Notes: generated by a model not told the origin, from the sequence alone. Shown: positions 24,048 through 31,886, numbered from the stretch's first letter. The stretch is 31,886 nucleotides of DNA from Planctomycetota bacterium (GCA_003501525.1 DNPI01000017.1:1-31886); one strand, 5' to 3'. Program-made: numbers and translations.

Positions 24048-25982
24048 TTAAGAATCACCATCTACATAGCCAAGAGCGTCAAGCTGGGCTCTTGTTGCAG
24101 GATCGAGCGCTGCTTGGGATCCTGCCAATCTTGCAGCTAGTGCTGAAGTCCCGATTTCTATTAAAGAATCGCGCAAGGCATTTGTTTTTGGAGAATTTGG
24201 CGACACTGAGAATATCTCCTTAGGGTTGCTGTCGAGATTGAAGGTCATCCATTTGATATCTGTGCCCAAATCACCTAATCCAATTACTTTGGTTGCTCCT
24301 TGGCTGATGGCTCGGAGAAAAGCGCCCTCTTTTGGGCGTTCCGAGTAGACAATCCTGGATTGCGGAGCTTGCCCTGCTTGCAGCATAGGTGTTAAGTCAA
24401 TGCCATTGGATTTTTCCGGGGCCCGTATTCCCATCAAGGAAGCTAAAGTTGGGAAAAGGTCAGCCAGTTGTACTGGGTCAGAAAAAACTTGGGCAGGAAT
24501 CCCTGGGCCAATCAGGATTAAGGGAACGCGAATCATTTCTTCAAAAAGTGAATTGCCGTGACGCCATTGGAAGTGGTCATAGAATTCTTCTCCATGGTCA
24601 GAGAGAATCAGGAGGTAATCACTATCGGTAAGTATTTCCTTCTCTTTGAGACTAGATAGGAGTTGGCCTATTTCACGGTCAACAAAGCGAATTTCCGCGT
24701 CGTACAAATCATTGAGATCTTCCAGAAGATCACTCTCCGGTTCAGGATATTTGCTTTCAGGAGAATCGGGGTGGAAGGGCGAAAAATCCCACGGGATTTG
24801 TAACCGCGCATTCGTCGCGACTGGGTCAATGGGTCTTGTGTTGATTAAATCTTCTGGAGGGTTGTAAGGCTGGTGAGGGTCCAGGTAATGGACATATAAG
24901 AAAGTGGGTGTGTTTTGTGGCAGCTGATTTGCCCAATCCAAGACGGTTGTATTGACGGTGCGGGCATCGGTTCCTCTGAGAATCCCGTGATTTCCTGCCC
25001 GTTGCATTAGGTGCGGTAGAAAAGTTGATATCAGAAGTTGCCGAGTCTTTTTCCAAAGCCGTCCGATTTTCGATGCTTGCAAGACTTTTGGATTCTTATC
25101 ATTCCAGAACCAGTCAAATCCCCTCGAAAACCCAAAAGTGGGCGAAACTTGAACATTTGCTGAAAAAGCAGCCGTGTGATAGCCCGCTTCTTTAAAGGAT
25201 TCGGCAATGAGTTGAGCTGAAGAGGTGAGCTTGTCGGCCTGTCCCCATGTGCCATGTGTTGATGGGTAGAGGGAGGTAAAGAGAGTGGCAACTGAGGGGC
25301 GGGTCCAGGGTGATTGAGCCCAAGCGCGATCGAATCGGATACCCTCGGTGGCGAGTGCGTCGATAACAGGAGAAGTTGGCCGGTTGTAGCCATAACATGA
25401 AAGACGATCGGCCCTAAGGGTGTCGATCATGATGGTGACAAGGTTAGGCGGCCGCTGCTCTGATGCTTGTCGCGGTATTTTCCGGAGTGTTTGAGTTGAC
25501 GGGACGAGAGCCCAAGCGAGAAGGTGAATTGCGAAAACCCCACCTACAAATATTTGAACACTTGCTGAGTGTTGAATTAGTTTCGTCACACCTCTCCGAG
25601 TTATATCGCAAATCACTAGGACCCCAAGCATTGTCAGTATGGGTGCAGTTGCCAAAAGGCCTTTGCCTCCGAAAATATCTATCAAGACGAATCGACTCAG
25701 AACAGCAATGAGCATGATTGCTATTGCCCCGCTGACAGAATCCACGGGTCTTTTTTTGAGCAACCCGCCGAGAAATCCCAATAGACCTACGACTATCGCA
25801 TAGAAGAGGGCGACCTCTCCTAAACCGACGACTGGATTTTCGAAGACTAGTCCACTGTTGAAGAGCGCAAGTAGGCCATCTAATGCACCTAGACATGCCC
25901 CCGCAAGCAAACCAATGCAGCCGCCAGCACACGCCAGCCGCCATCGATTTGGGTTCTTCGTCACCGTTGGATTCGACTCCAT
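24048..25982 (-). CDS. Membrane-embedded sulfatase/alkaline-phosphatase-fold enzyme
   Basis: A 644-residue protein of the alkaline phosphatase superfamily. Residues of about 14-160 form several hydrophobic segments. From residue 180 the sulfatase-like domain runs: 'LVTIMIDTLRADRLSCYGYNRPTSP' (metal ligand Asp187), 'GIRFDRAWAQSPWTRPSVATLFTSLYPSTHG', then 'LILSDHGEEFYDH' with the Asp/His metal ligands. In type I sulfatases the position filled here by Thr227 is the formylglycine Cys or Ser of CxPxR; the following Arg is replaced by Val231. It is therefore not a canonical formylglycine sulfatase and resembles phosphoethanolamine or phosphoglycerol transferases that use Thr. Start ATG 25982 gives a normal N-terminus; an upstream extension to 26126 is antisense to the glycosyltransferase and rejected. 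It is divergent from the glycosyltransferase pair (25 bases apart), suggesting a shared glycan pathway. Confidence 0.82.
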   Translation of the reverse strand: MESNPTVTKNPNRWRLACAGGCIGLLAGACLGALDGLLALFNSGLVFENPVVGLGEVALFYAIVVGLLGFLGGLLKKRPVDSVSGAIAIMLIAVLSRFVLIDIFGGKGLLATAPILTMLGVLVICDITRRGVTKLIQHSASVQIFVGGVFAIHLLAWALVPSTQTLRKIPRQASEQRPPNLVTIMIDTLRADRLSCYGYNRPTSPVIDALATEGIRFDRAWAQSPWTRPSVATLFTSLYPSTHGTWGQADKLTSSAQLIAESFKEAGYHTAAFSANVQVSPTFGFSRGFDWFWNDKNPKVLQASKIGRLWKKTRQLLISTFLPHLMQRAGNHGILRGTDARTVNTTVLDWANQLPQNTPTFLYVHYLDPHQPYNPPEDLINTRPIDPVATNARLQIPWDFSPFHPDSPESKYPEPESDLLEDLNDLYDAEIRFVDREIGQLLSSLKEKEILTDSDYLLILSDHGEEFYDHFQWRHGNSLFEEMIRVPLILIGPGIPAQVFSDPVQLADLFPTLASLMGIRAPEKSNGIDLTPMLQAGQAPQSRIVYSERPKEGAFLRAISQGATKVIGLGDLGTDIKWMTFNLDSNPKEIFSVSPNSPKTNALRDSLIEIGTSALAARLAGSQAALDPATRAQLDALGYVDGDS

Positions 25983-26007
25983 TAGAGGGATTCTATACCT
26001 TCTCGCT

Positions 26008-26868
26008 ATGCCATCCGGCGCTGTATCGAGCGGACACAGTGAGTCCAGAGAAAAAGACTGCCTTAAAGAGGGCGTTGAAAGCTTCACAATCCTTCTTGCG
26101 GCCCATAATCGACTTGGCTTTCTCAAAGAATCTTTGGGTAGTGTGCTCCAGCAAGAACCAAAGGGCTTTCAGGTGGTTGTAGTAGACGATGGGTCTGATT
26201 CAGAGACGCGAGAGTGGCTTCGAGAACAATCCGAGTTAGAGCCTTGCCTGCAGGTTGTTTTTGCGGAACATCAAGGTGTTGCGCAAGCTCGTCAACGAGG
26301 GCTGGAAGAATCGGGCACCCCTTGGGTTTGCATTCTTGATTCAGATGATTTGCTCTTACCCGGAGCGATTAAGTATTTAGCGGATTCCGTAGGAGAATCC
26401 CCTGAGGTTGATTTTTTCTATGTAGATAACCGTCATCTGTTGCCCGATGGGTCTTGGGAGGATCGCAGCTATCCTCAATATCAGAGCAATGCCGCTATGA
26501 GGCGCGCTGTCTTTATTCGCCCGCGGATTCCCTTTAAGCATTCGGGCACGACGATGAAGCGCGACACTGCACTTCAAATTGGAGGCTATGACCGTTCCTT
26601 GGCGATTAAGGTTGATATAGACCTTCTCTTGCGGTTCCTTTCCAAAGGGCTTTCGGTGAAGCTGATTCCTGAGCCATTGGTGGCTTTTCGTGTCCACCGA
26701 AGGTCGATGAGCTCGAATCGGTTTGAAGGAATTCGTGCGTGGAAGCGTCTTATTTGGAAATACGGGCCTTCTAGTTCGCTTCTCAAGTTGACATTCTTTT
26801 GTTGGCGAACAGGGGTGGAATGCGCCAAATTGGCTTACCTTTATTTCCGACTTCCTCTAGCGAAGTGA
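26008..26868 (+). CDS. Family 2 glycosyltransferase
   Basis: A 286-residue GT-A fold enzyme, probably cytoplasmic at the inner membrane. The opening 'SFTILLAAHNRLGFLKESLGSVLQQ' and 'VVVVDDGSDSET' (56-66) are the nucleotide-sugar binding start of GT2. The catalytic metal motif is 'LDSDD' (110-114). 'RPRIPFKHSGTTMKRDTALQIGGYDRSLAIKVDIDLLLRFLSKG' is the usual acceptor-side region. The donor sugar and the acceptor cannot be read. Start ATG at 26008 is chosen because the earlier in-frame ATG at 25858 lies inside the divergent sulfatase-like gene. The stop overlaps the next gene as GTGA (26865-26868), so the two transferases are coupled and likely act on the same glycan. Confidence 0.9.
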   Translation: MPSGAVSSGHSESREKDCLKEGVESFTILLAAHNRLGFLKESLGSVLQQEPKGFQVVVVDDGSDSETREWLREQSELEPCLQVVFAEHQGVAQARQRGLEESGTPWVCILDSDDLLLPGAIKYLADSVGESPEVDFFYVDNRHLLPDGSWEDRSYPQYQSNAAMRRAVFIRPRIPFKHSGTTMKRDTALQIGGYDRSLAIKVDIDLLLRFLSKGLSVKLIPEPLVAFRVHRRSMSSNRFEGIRAWKRLIWKYGPSSSLLKLTFFCWRTGVECAKLAYLYFRLPLAK

Positions 26869-27998
26869 AAGTTTTTCTCGTTAGTACACATTTTATTCAG
26901 TATGGGCTGGAGCTGGCGGGTGGCTTAGCTGCTGAAGGCGCTCAAGTTTGCATCGCTTTTTGCCCGCGGCATGCGGATCGTCTTATCGGGCCACAGTGGC
27001 GGGAACTTTTGCCCACAGGAGTAGAGGTTTGCGAGCTTCCATTTCCACCTCGTCGGCGTGTCTTTTCGTGGCCCACATTGCGGAATGTTTTAATGCTCCG
27101 GCGAAAGATGCGCAGGTTTCATCCGGATGTGGTGCATTTGCAGTCGTCGATTGATCCCGCAGTTGCCTTGGTAGGCCTCTTAGCCAAGAGGCCCGTGGTT
27201 GTTACAGTGCATGATGTCACTCCACATTTAGGGGAAGAGAACAAACTTAACCCGTTTCTCAATTTCCTCGAATATAGAGTTGTCCTTCCTGTTGTTAGGC
27301 GAAAGGGCATTCGCTTTATAGTCCATGGGGAGTCTTTGCGTGGTGCCCTTGCCGAGCGAACGCGTGTGCCAATCCAAATGATTACGAAAGTTCCGCATGG
27401 AGTCCTGAGAGGTTTCGTAGCTCTGGATGCTGGAGTGGAGGCCTCGCACATCGAGCCAACCGTTCTTTTCTTTGGTCGTATGGAGCCCTATAAAGGCGTA
27501 GATGTCCTTGCTAAGGCTGTCCCGCTTGTGCGGGATAGAATTCCAGAATCTCGTTTTGTCTTTGCCGGCAAAGGTACTTCGTTGGGAAAGGTCCAGGATG
27601 TCTTTGGAAAGGATTTGGCGGTAGAGATACATGACGAATATGTCCAAGCAGAGGATGTCGGCCGACTCTTTCGACAGGCGACAGTTGTTGCAGCACCCTA
27701 TTTAGAAGCGAGTCAAAGCGGGGTAATCGCGGTCGCATTTGCTTTCGGGGTCCCAGTCGTTGCCACTAGGGTGGGCGCCCTCCCCGAGGTGGTGAGAGAC
27801 AAAGAGAACGGTCTCCTTGTGGAGCCTGGAGACCCTGCTGCTTTTGCTGACAGCTTGTGCCGAGTTCTTGAAGATCCTGAGCTAACAGCTTTGCTTAGGG
27901 CAGGAGCTCGCAAAAGCGCTGAAGGAGAGCTTTCTTGGCGTGCTGTTGCACGTAAAACATTGGCTTGCTACAGAGGTGCCCCAGCTGGCGACCCTTAG
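26865..27998 (+). CDS. Family 4 glycosyltransferase
   Basis: A 377-residue GT-B fold retaining glycosyltransferase. The N-terminal half is the acceptor domain ('VFLVSTHFIQYGLELAGGLAAEGAQV'). In the C-terminal half lie 'LFFGRMEPYKGVDVLAKAV' (residues 201-219) and 'EASQSGVIAVAFAFGVPVVATRVGALPEVV' (281-310), the latter containing the E-x7-E type donor-binding region in a variant form. The start is GTG at 26865, chosen because it overlaps the stop of the GT2 gene and gives the right first strand; the ATG at 26799 would run inside GT2. Sugar specificity cannot be inferred. The 3' end overlaps the convergent beta-helix gene by 4 bases. Likely role: surface polysaccharide or glycolipid synthesis with the upstream GT2. 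Confidence 0.9.
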   Translation: MKVFLVSTHFIQYGLELAGGLAAEGAQVCIAFCPRHADRLIGPQWRELLPTGVEVCELPFPPRRRVFSWPTLRNVLMLRRKMRRFHPDVVHLQSSIDPAVALVGLLAKRPVVVTVHDVTPHLGEENKLNPFLNFLEYRVVLPVVRRKGIRFIVHGESLRGALAERTRVPIQMITKVPHGVLRGFVALDAGVEASHIEPTVLFFGRMEPYKGVDVLAKAVPLVRDRIPESRFVFAGKGTSLGKVQDVFGKDLAVEIHDEYVQAEDVGRLFRQATVVAAPYLEASQSGVIAVAFAFGVPVVATRVGALPEVVRDKENGLLVEPGDPAAFADSLCRVLEDPELTALLRAGARKSAEGELSWRAVARKTLACYRGAPAGDP

Positions 27999-29299
27999 GG
28001 GCTTTCGTAAGCGCCGCAATCAGGGGCCTCGCCTTCGAACGATTCCCCGTAAGCTTGCCCTGCGTCAACGGCTGGGCTATTAGGGAGAAGGAAAAAGTCG
28101 GCGAGGGACATGTCCCGGAATTGAGGGTCACCCAGACGAGCACTTGTCATGCCACCTAAGACTTGGCGAATATTTTCCATCCCCAAGACTTTCCCTTGGC
28201 CTTCCAGGACGATTGTGGCCTGATTCCATAAATTGAAATCAAAATTCAACCCAGATACTTGCTCGAAGCGGGCAGCCACGCCTTTATGACCGGAGCAAAG
28301 GATGTTATTGCGCAGCACGTTTGCTATGCCTCTCCTGCGCGCCTTAAGAGCGCCGTTTGGATTTGCGGTTAATGTGTTGTGCCTAAGGAGAGAGTTCTTT
28401 ACTCCATTGCTGAGGAAGAACCCGAATTCATTGTTTTGATGGGCTAAATTCCTTTCAACCACAAGGCCATCAGTCTCATAGAGGGTGAGTCCGTTCTTGT
28501 TGCCGCGGAGAATATTGCCGCGCAGTATCCCCCCTGATTGTGGCTTTTCATTGCCGTGCACAAGAATCCCATTGGAATGGTTCCCATAGCAGCGGTTGTT
28601 TTCAATGATGATGTCTTCTCCTCCGTTGTAGTCGATGCCATCTTCGATGTTCCCATGGAATCGGCTGTTCCGCACAGTTATCCCGTTGGATCCTTTGAGG
28701 TAAATGCCATCCGAAAATCCAGAAGCCTCTACATCTTCAACTAAAAGATCGGCGTCGGATTGGAAGTGGACAAATATTCCAGACCCCCTGTCTTTCTCTC
28801 CATTTTCCCATTCAATTTTTATATCCCTCAAACTAATTCTGCGATTCTCGCCTACATCGGAAATGAAAATCCCATGAGACCAGCGAGTGAAATATCGCCC
28901 CTTTATCCCGATTCTTTCAAGGGTGAGATTGGATGCTCCTTCAGCAAAGCTGACAGCATGTTGGAATTCACGCCCTCGAAGATCAATGATGGTTTTGGTG
29001 GCTCCTTCACCGCGAATAACAATGGGCTGCGCTTCAGTTGCATTAGTCGGCATGTCAATCTCTTCTTCATACGTACCACTGCGAATGACCAACATTTCTC
29101 CTGGGCGGATGGAATTAATCCCCTTAGCGATAGTCCTCCATGGCTTACTTCGCGTGCCAGGGTTTTCATCATCACCTTCGGTTGAAACGAAGAGTTGAGT
29201 AAATTCGCCCCCTGATGTATCGGTTGATTTTTCGGGGAGACAAGACCCAAGGCCGAGAAGCCCAAGGAGGATAAGGGTATATAGGCCGCTATAGCTCAT
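27995..29299 (-). CDS. Parallel beta-helix lipoprotein, downstream copy
   Basis: A 434-residue secreted lipoprotein. The signal peptide ends in a lipobox (LGLGSC), so it should be acylated and surface- or periplasm-anchored. 'LFVSTEGDDENPGTRSKPWRTIAKGI' is a DUF1565-like opening. Residues of about 70-370 form right-handed beta-helix rungs with repeated 'xNxxxGNxxNGIxVHGN' patterns, as in pectate lyase or C5-epimerase folds. The C-terminus ends 'PAVDAGQ...PDCGAYE', the common closing motif. No catalytic residue set is assigned. It is clearly paralogous to the gene just upstream, sharing long blocks such as 'GFSDGIYLKGSN' and 'GNIEDGIDYNGG'. Together with the neighbouring sulfotransferase and glycosyltransferases, binding or processing of a surface glycan is inferred. 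Confidence 0.82.
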   Translation of the reverse strand: MSYSGLYTLILLGLLGLGSCLPEKSTDTSGGEFTQLFVSTEGDDENPGTRSKPWRTIAKGINSIRPGEMLVIRSGTYEEEIDMPTNATEAQPIVIRGEGATKTIIDLRGREFQHAVSFAEGASNLTLERIGIKGRYFTRWSHGIFISDVGENRRISLRDIKIEWENGEKDRGSGIFVHFQSDADLLVEDVEASGFSDGIYLKGSNGITVRNSRFHGNIEDGIDYNGGEDIIIENNRCYGNHSNGILVHGNEKPQSGGILRGNILRGNKNGLTLYETDGLVVERNLAHQNNEFGFFLSNGVKNSLLRHNTLTANPNGALKARRRGIANVLRNNILCSGHKGVAARFEQVSGLNFDFNLWNQATIVLEGQGKVLGMENIRQVLGGMTSARLGDPQFRDMSLADFFLLPNSPAVDAGQAYGESFEGEAPDCGAYESP

Positions 29300-30606
29300 G
29301 GTTTTTCAAAAGCTCCGCAGTCTGGGCCATTCCCTTTGAATTGTTGCCCTAAATTTTGGCCGATATCTACGGCAGGGCTGTCCTCGAGAAGGATGAAGTC
29401 TCCACCGTCAGAATCGCGAAAGCGCGGGTCGCCTGACTGAGCGTTTACGAGCCCTGCAAATCGACTTTGGATTTCTTCTAGGCTTTCAAGGCGGCCTTGA
29501 TTCTCAATTGAGAGCGCTGGCGGATCCCATAAGTTGAAATCGAAATCGAATCCTGCTTCTTCTTCGATTCTCGCGGCCAAGCCTTGATCGCCGCCAGTGA
29601 AGATGTTGTTTCTAAGCGTATTGCTTTCTAAAAACTTTCTAAGCCTGACGGCTCCGGTAGCGTTTGCCGAAAAAGTGTTGTGGATGATTTGAGAGGATCT
29701 TGTGCCTCCCGCGACCTTAAGGCCGAAATCGCTATTTCCGAAAGCTACATTCCTTTCGAGCAAAACGGCGTCCGTTTGGTAAAGAGTGATGCCGTCTAAA
29801 TTGTTTTGGAGAATATTTCCACGCAGCACGCCGCCGTGATGAAAATTTTCGTTCCCATGTACCACGATTCCACTTGAATGATTGTCGTGGCAAAAATTGT
29901 CCTCGAGCAGGACGTCGGTCCCCCCGTTGTAATCGATCCCGTCCTCAATATTCCCGTAGAACTCGCTATCCCGCACTTCAATATTGTTCGAGCCCTTCAG
30001 GTAGATTCCGTCAGAGAATCCGGTAGCAATCACCCTCTCAACCAAGAGGTTTGCCTCTTCCTGGTAGTGAACAAAAATCCCGGATCCTCCGTCTTTAATT
30101 CCATCCTCCCATTCGATTTTCAAATCCCTCAGGGTAATGTTTTGATTGATGCCTTCATGGGAGATGAAAACTCCGTGAGACCAGCGACTCCCGGCTTGCC
30201 CTTTGATCCCAATACCTTCGAGGATCAAGTTTGAAGCCCCATTTTTGAATTCGACAACATGCTGGATATCAAGCCCCCTAAGGTCGAGGATTGATAGGCC
30301 TGAACCTTGCCCGCGAATCGTGATTGGTGCCTCTTCCGATGCTGAAGTGGGCATGTCCAGTTCTTCGACCCATGTTCCCGCTAGGAGGGTCAAGGTCCCT
30401 CCAGCTTCCACTTCTGAAGCTCCTCGGGCGAGAGTCCTCCATGGAGATAATCGACTGCCATCACCTGTTAGGTCGCTGCCTTCGGTGGAGACGAAGTGTT
30501 CTCCGGTGGCGTTGCCAGAGGTTGACCCCACTCCTTCGCCGGAGCCTTCACCTCCCCCTTCGCAGGATAGGGCGATGAGTAGAAAGGGAATTGGGGTGAT
30601 TCTCAT
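29296..30606 (-). CDS. Parallel beta-helix lipoprotein, upstream copy
   Basis: A 436-residue paralogue of the next gene in the operon. The short signal peptide has a lipobox (IALSC, Cys15), followed by a Gly/Glu/Ser-rich spacer (residues 16-35) that would hold the domain away from the membrane. The beta-helix core and closing 'PDCGAFE' motif align through the whole length with the downstream copy, indicating tandem duplication and divergence. The spacer is the most different part, and the copies differ most in N-terminal tether and in rungs near residues 270-330. The start overlaps the sulfotransferase stop and the stop overlaps the paralogue start (both ATGA), so three proteins are made from one coupled message. 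Enzyme activity (lyase, epimerase) or binding is undecided. Confidence 0.82.
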   Translation of the reverse strand: MRITPIPFLLIALSCEGGGEGSGEGVGSTSGNATGEHFVSTEGSDLTGDGSRLSPWRTLARGASEVEAGGTLTLLAGTWVEELDMPTSASEEAPITIRGQGSGLSILDLRGLDIQHVVEFKNGASNLILEGIGIKGQAGSRWSHGVFISHEGINQNITLRDLKIEWEDGIKDGGSGIFVHYQEEANLLVERVIATGFSDGIYLKGSNNIEVRDSEFYGNIEDGIDYNGGTDVLLEDNFCHDNHSSGIVVHGNENFHHGGVLRGNILQNNLDGITLYQTDAVLLERNVAFGNSDFGLKVAGGTRSSQIIHNTFSANATGAVRLRKFLESNTLRNNIFTGGDQGLAARIEEEAGFDFDFNLWDPPALSIENQGRLESLEEIQSRFAGLVNAQSGDPRFRDSDGGDFILLEDSPAVDIGQNLGQQFKGNGPDCGAFEKP

Positions 30607-31658
30607 GGTCGACGGAGCATTGGGGCTACTCTGCGTAAGAGATATGGGACTAGGGGGCCTATTTTTGACCGATTAGACCGTATTGCCGAAAGTAGAGCAA
30701 AGGGGAAGCGCATAAATTGGCGGAGTAGTTTCCAAGCAGAAGGCTTGCCCACGTCGCTTGCTCCTTCTGTAGGGTAATTCAGTAGACGCATTTCGTTTTT
30801 CGCAAATCGCTCTGGGAACCAACTTTCTTCCCGGGGGAGATCTTTGCGCCAGCGTCCAACGCTATCTCTGAAAATTCCTTCCGCATTTTTACTTTCGAAA
30901 GAGCTGTTGTTTGTTTTGACGTCTAAAAGCTCAGAGTGGAACTTAATCCCGGTTGTTTTGCAAATTTCTCGGACAGTCTCTTCAGGGTTGGCCACTATGT
31001 CCTCATATCGGACGAGCATCCAATTTTCCTGAGGGCAGTTTTGATTTAAGACCTCTAGTTGTCGCATGGAGGATTTCCACAGGAGGGTGGTGGTTAAGGG
31101 GTGATAGAGGGCCCGAATACGAGATTGATTTATGTGCCACGTCTTTTTCCATTTATTCTGATAGGAGAGGAGGAAATCCCGAGGGTCACGGCTACAAATA
31201 AGAATTCGGGCATTGGGGAAATCGGTCAGGATTTGTTTTAGGTGGAAGACATCTCGAGGAGTGTTATCCCCCCAGCGGAGCTTCCCTTCGTTTTGGGCTT
31301 GAAGGGACATAAAGGCGTGAAAGAGGTTGGGTAACCCGGGTCCTTGTTCCTCCCAGCTTTTCTCTACTTGCTCGCGGAATCCGGGTGTTTCCACTCGCTT
31401 CCAATCCTCTTCGTATTGATATTTGCGAAACAACCCCAATGTGTCGTCAAGAGCGCGATCGCCTTTTTGTGTTTTTGACTTTATGAGGCCTTTTCCTGCG
31501 CCAGCCCTAATCTCTTCGTAGAAGTGCGTTTCAGAAGGGAAAAAAAGGTTGGGGTGGGCGCCGAGTATTTCAGCCACAAGAGTCGTCCCACATCGTGGTG
31601 GCCCTACGATAAAAATAGGCGCAAGCTCATCAGCGTTTTGCGAAAGGGTTTCATTCAT
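30603..31658 (-). CDS. Sulfotransferase family protein
   Basis: A 351-residue enzyme likely to transfer sulfate from PAPS to a hydroxyl or amine of a carbohydrate or other acceptor. The 5'-phosphosulfate loop is GPPRCGTT (19-26) close to the N-terminus, followed by 'LVAEILGAHPNLFFPSETHFY'; the 3'-phosphate-binding segment is 'ILICSRDPRDFLLSY' (152-166). These match Sulfotransfer_1/3-type enzymes. There is no signal peptide, so it acts in the cytoplasm or at the membrane face. It leads a coupled operon with two beta-helix lipoproteins and is divergent from a second sulfotransferase. Acceptor identity is not determinable. Start ATG at 31658 leaves 18 residues before the P-loop, which is normal. 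Confidence 0.88.
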   Translation of the reverse strand: MNETLSQNADELAPIFIVGPPRCGTTLVAEILGAHPNLFFPSETHFYEEIRAGAGKGLIKSKTQKGDRALDDTLGLFRKYQYEEDWKRVETPGFREQVEKSWEEQGPGLPNLFHAFMSLQAQNEGKLRWGDNTPRDVFHLKQILTDFPNARILICSRDPRDFLLSYQNKWKKTWHINQSRIRALYHPLTTTLLWKSSMRQLEVLNQNCPQENWMLVRYEDIVANPEETVREICKTTGIKFHSELLDVKTNNSSFESKNAEGIFRDSVGRWRKDLPREESWFPERFAKNEMRLLNYPTEGASDVGKPSAWKLLRQFMRFPFALLSAIRSNRSKIGPLVPYLLRRVAPMLRRP

Positions 31659-31736
31659 TACGTCGAAAGAATTCTACCCCGTGCTAGAATCTCTCACCCG
31701 GGCCTGTTCCGGTCTTCCAGCGGCGATCTCAAGCCT

Positions 31737-31886
31737 ATGTCTCCGGGAATCGAAAAAGATTCTGCGATAAATCGGCCAATCTGCATCCTCGGAACGGGGA
31801 GAAGCGGAACAACCCTTTTTTTTAGGGTCCTTTCGCAGCATCCCGATTTCGGTTGGTTTTCCAATTTCACTAATAAGTTTCCGCAC
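31737..31886 (+). CDS. Second sulfotransferase, N-terminal fragment
   Basis: An open frame begins at ATG 31737 and runs off the right edge after 50 codons with no stop. Residues 17-31 read CILGTGRSGTTLFFR, a 5'-phosphosulfate-binding P-loop of sulfotransferases, followed by 'LSQHPDFGWFSN', which fits the helix and acidic or aromatic region after it. It is distinct in sequence from the divergent sulfotransferase (78 bases between starts). The remainder lies outside the window. An overlapping minus-strand frame (31674-31886) is its antisense shadow. Only the start is visible, so family rests on the P-loop. Confidence 0.7.
   Translation, partial: MSPGIEKDSAINRPICILGTGRSGTTLFFRVLSQHPDFGWFSNFTNKFPH

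Noticed and set aside
25858..26007. N-terminal extension of the GT2 gene
   Set aside because: It runs inside the divergent sulfatase-fold gene and adds residues unlike glycosyltransferases; ATG at 26008 is preferred.
31674..31886. Minus-strand frame of 70 codons at the right edge
   Set aside because: The opposite strand encodes a sulfotransferase P-loop in a frame open to the edge, so the minus-strand frame is its antisense shadow.
1..31886. tRNA, rRNA, CRISPR, IS elements or phage genes
   Set aside because: No such signature was seen, and all gaps are too short to hold most of them.

Overview
This is a gene-dense bacterial chromosome segment of roughly even base composition (estimated by eye). 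It most resembles Planctomycetota. The pointers are a secreted DUF1800/DUF1501 pair, a GGQ release-factor-like protein with the long C-terminal extension I recall from planctomycetes, a YdjY-domain protein, a secreted protein with a CFI-box C-terminus, and a long FG-GAP/VCBS-type secreted protein ending in the Gly/Pro-rich domain often seen on planctomycete FG-GAP proteins. No rRNA, tRNA, CRISPR array, insertion sequence or integrase was seen. I support 27 protein genes, of which the first and last are cut by the window edges. No gap between genes is longer than about 140 bases.

Region 1 (1-4693) holds the DUF1800 C-terminus and DUF1501 gene, a ROK kinase, an M48 metalloprotease lipoprotein, and gpmI of glycolysis. 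Region 2 (4711-9460) holds a secreted beta-helix CFI-box protein, a membrane-anchored carboxypeptidase-regulatory-like protein, a YgfZ/GcvT-like folate-binding protein, and the NAD(P)HX dehydratase. Region 3 (9457-15661) is a run of plus-strand genes with tiny or overlapping junctions: a HEAT-like repeat protein, a YdjY protein, an unknown membrane protein, myo-inositol-1-phosphate synthase and queA. Region 4 (15634-21645) holds a TetA-like MFS exporter coupled to a GGQ protein, a fatty-acyl-CoA ligase, a PlsC acyltransferase, and a permease that appears to fuse a ZIP-like half to an SO_0444-type metal-efflux half.

Region 5 (21716-31886) looks like cell-surface and secreted functions. It holds a ten-repeat FG-GAP protein, a membrane-embedded sulfatase-fold enzyme with Thr in place of the formylglycine Cys, a GT2-GT4 glycosyltransferase pair, two tandem paralogous beta-helix lipoproteins coupled to a sulfotransferase, and the start of a second, divergent sulfotransferase. 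The most economical reading is synthesis and decoration (possibly sulfation) of a surface glycan. No single gene proves the substrate.

Compaction is striking. Eight same-strand junctions overlap by 4 bases (ATGA, GTGA or TTGA), four convergent pairs overlap at their stops, and five divergent pairs have start codons only 4 to 78 bases apart. Several starts are GTG or TTG. Functions were assigned from motifs and family knowledge recalled from memory; no database search was run.
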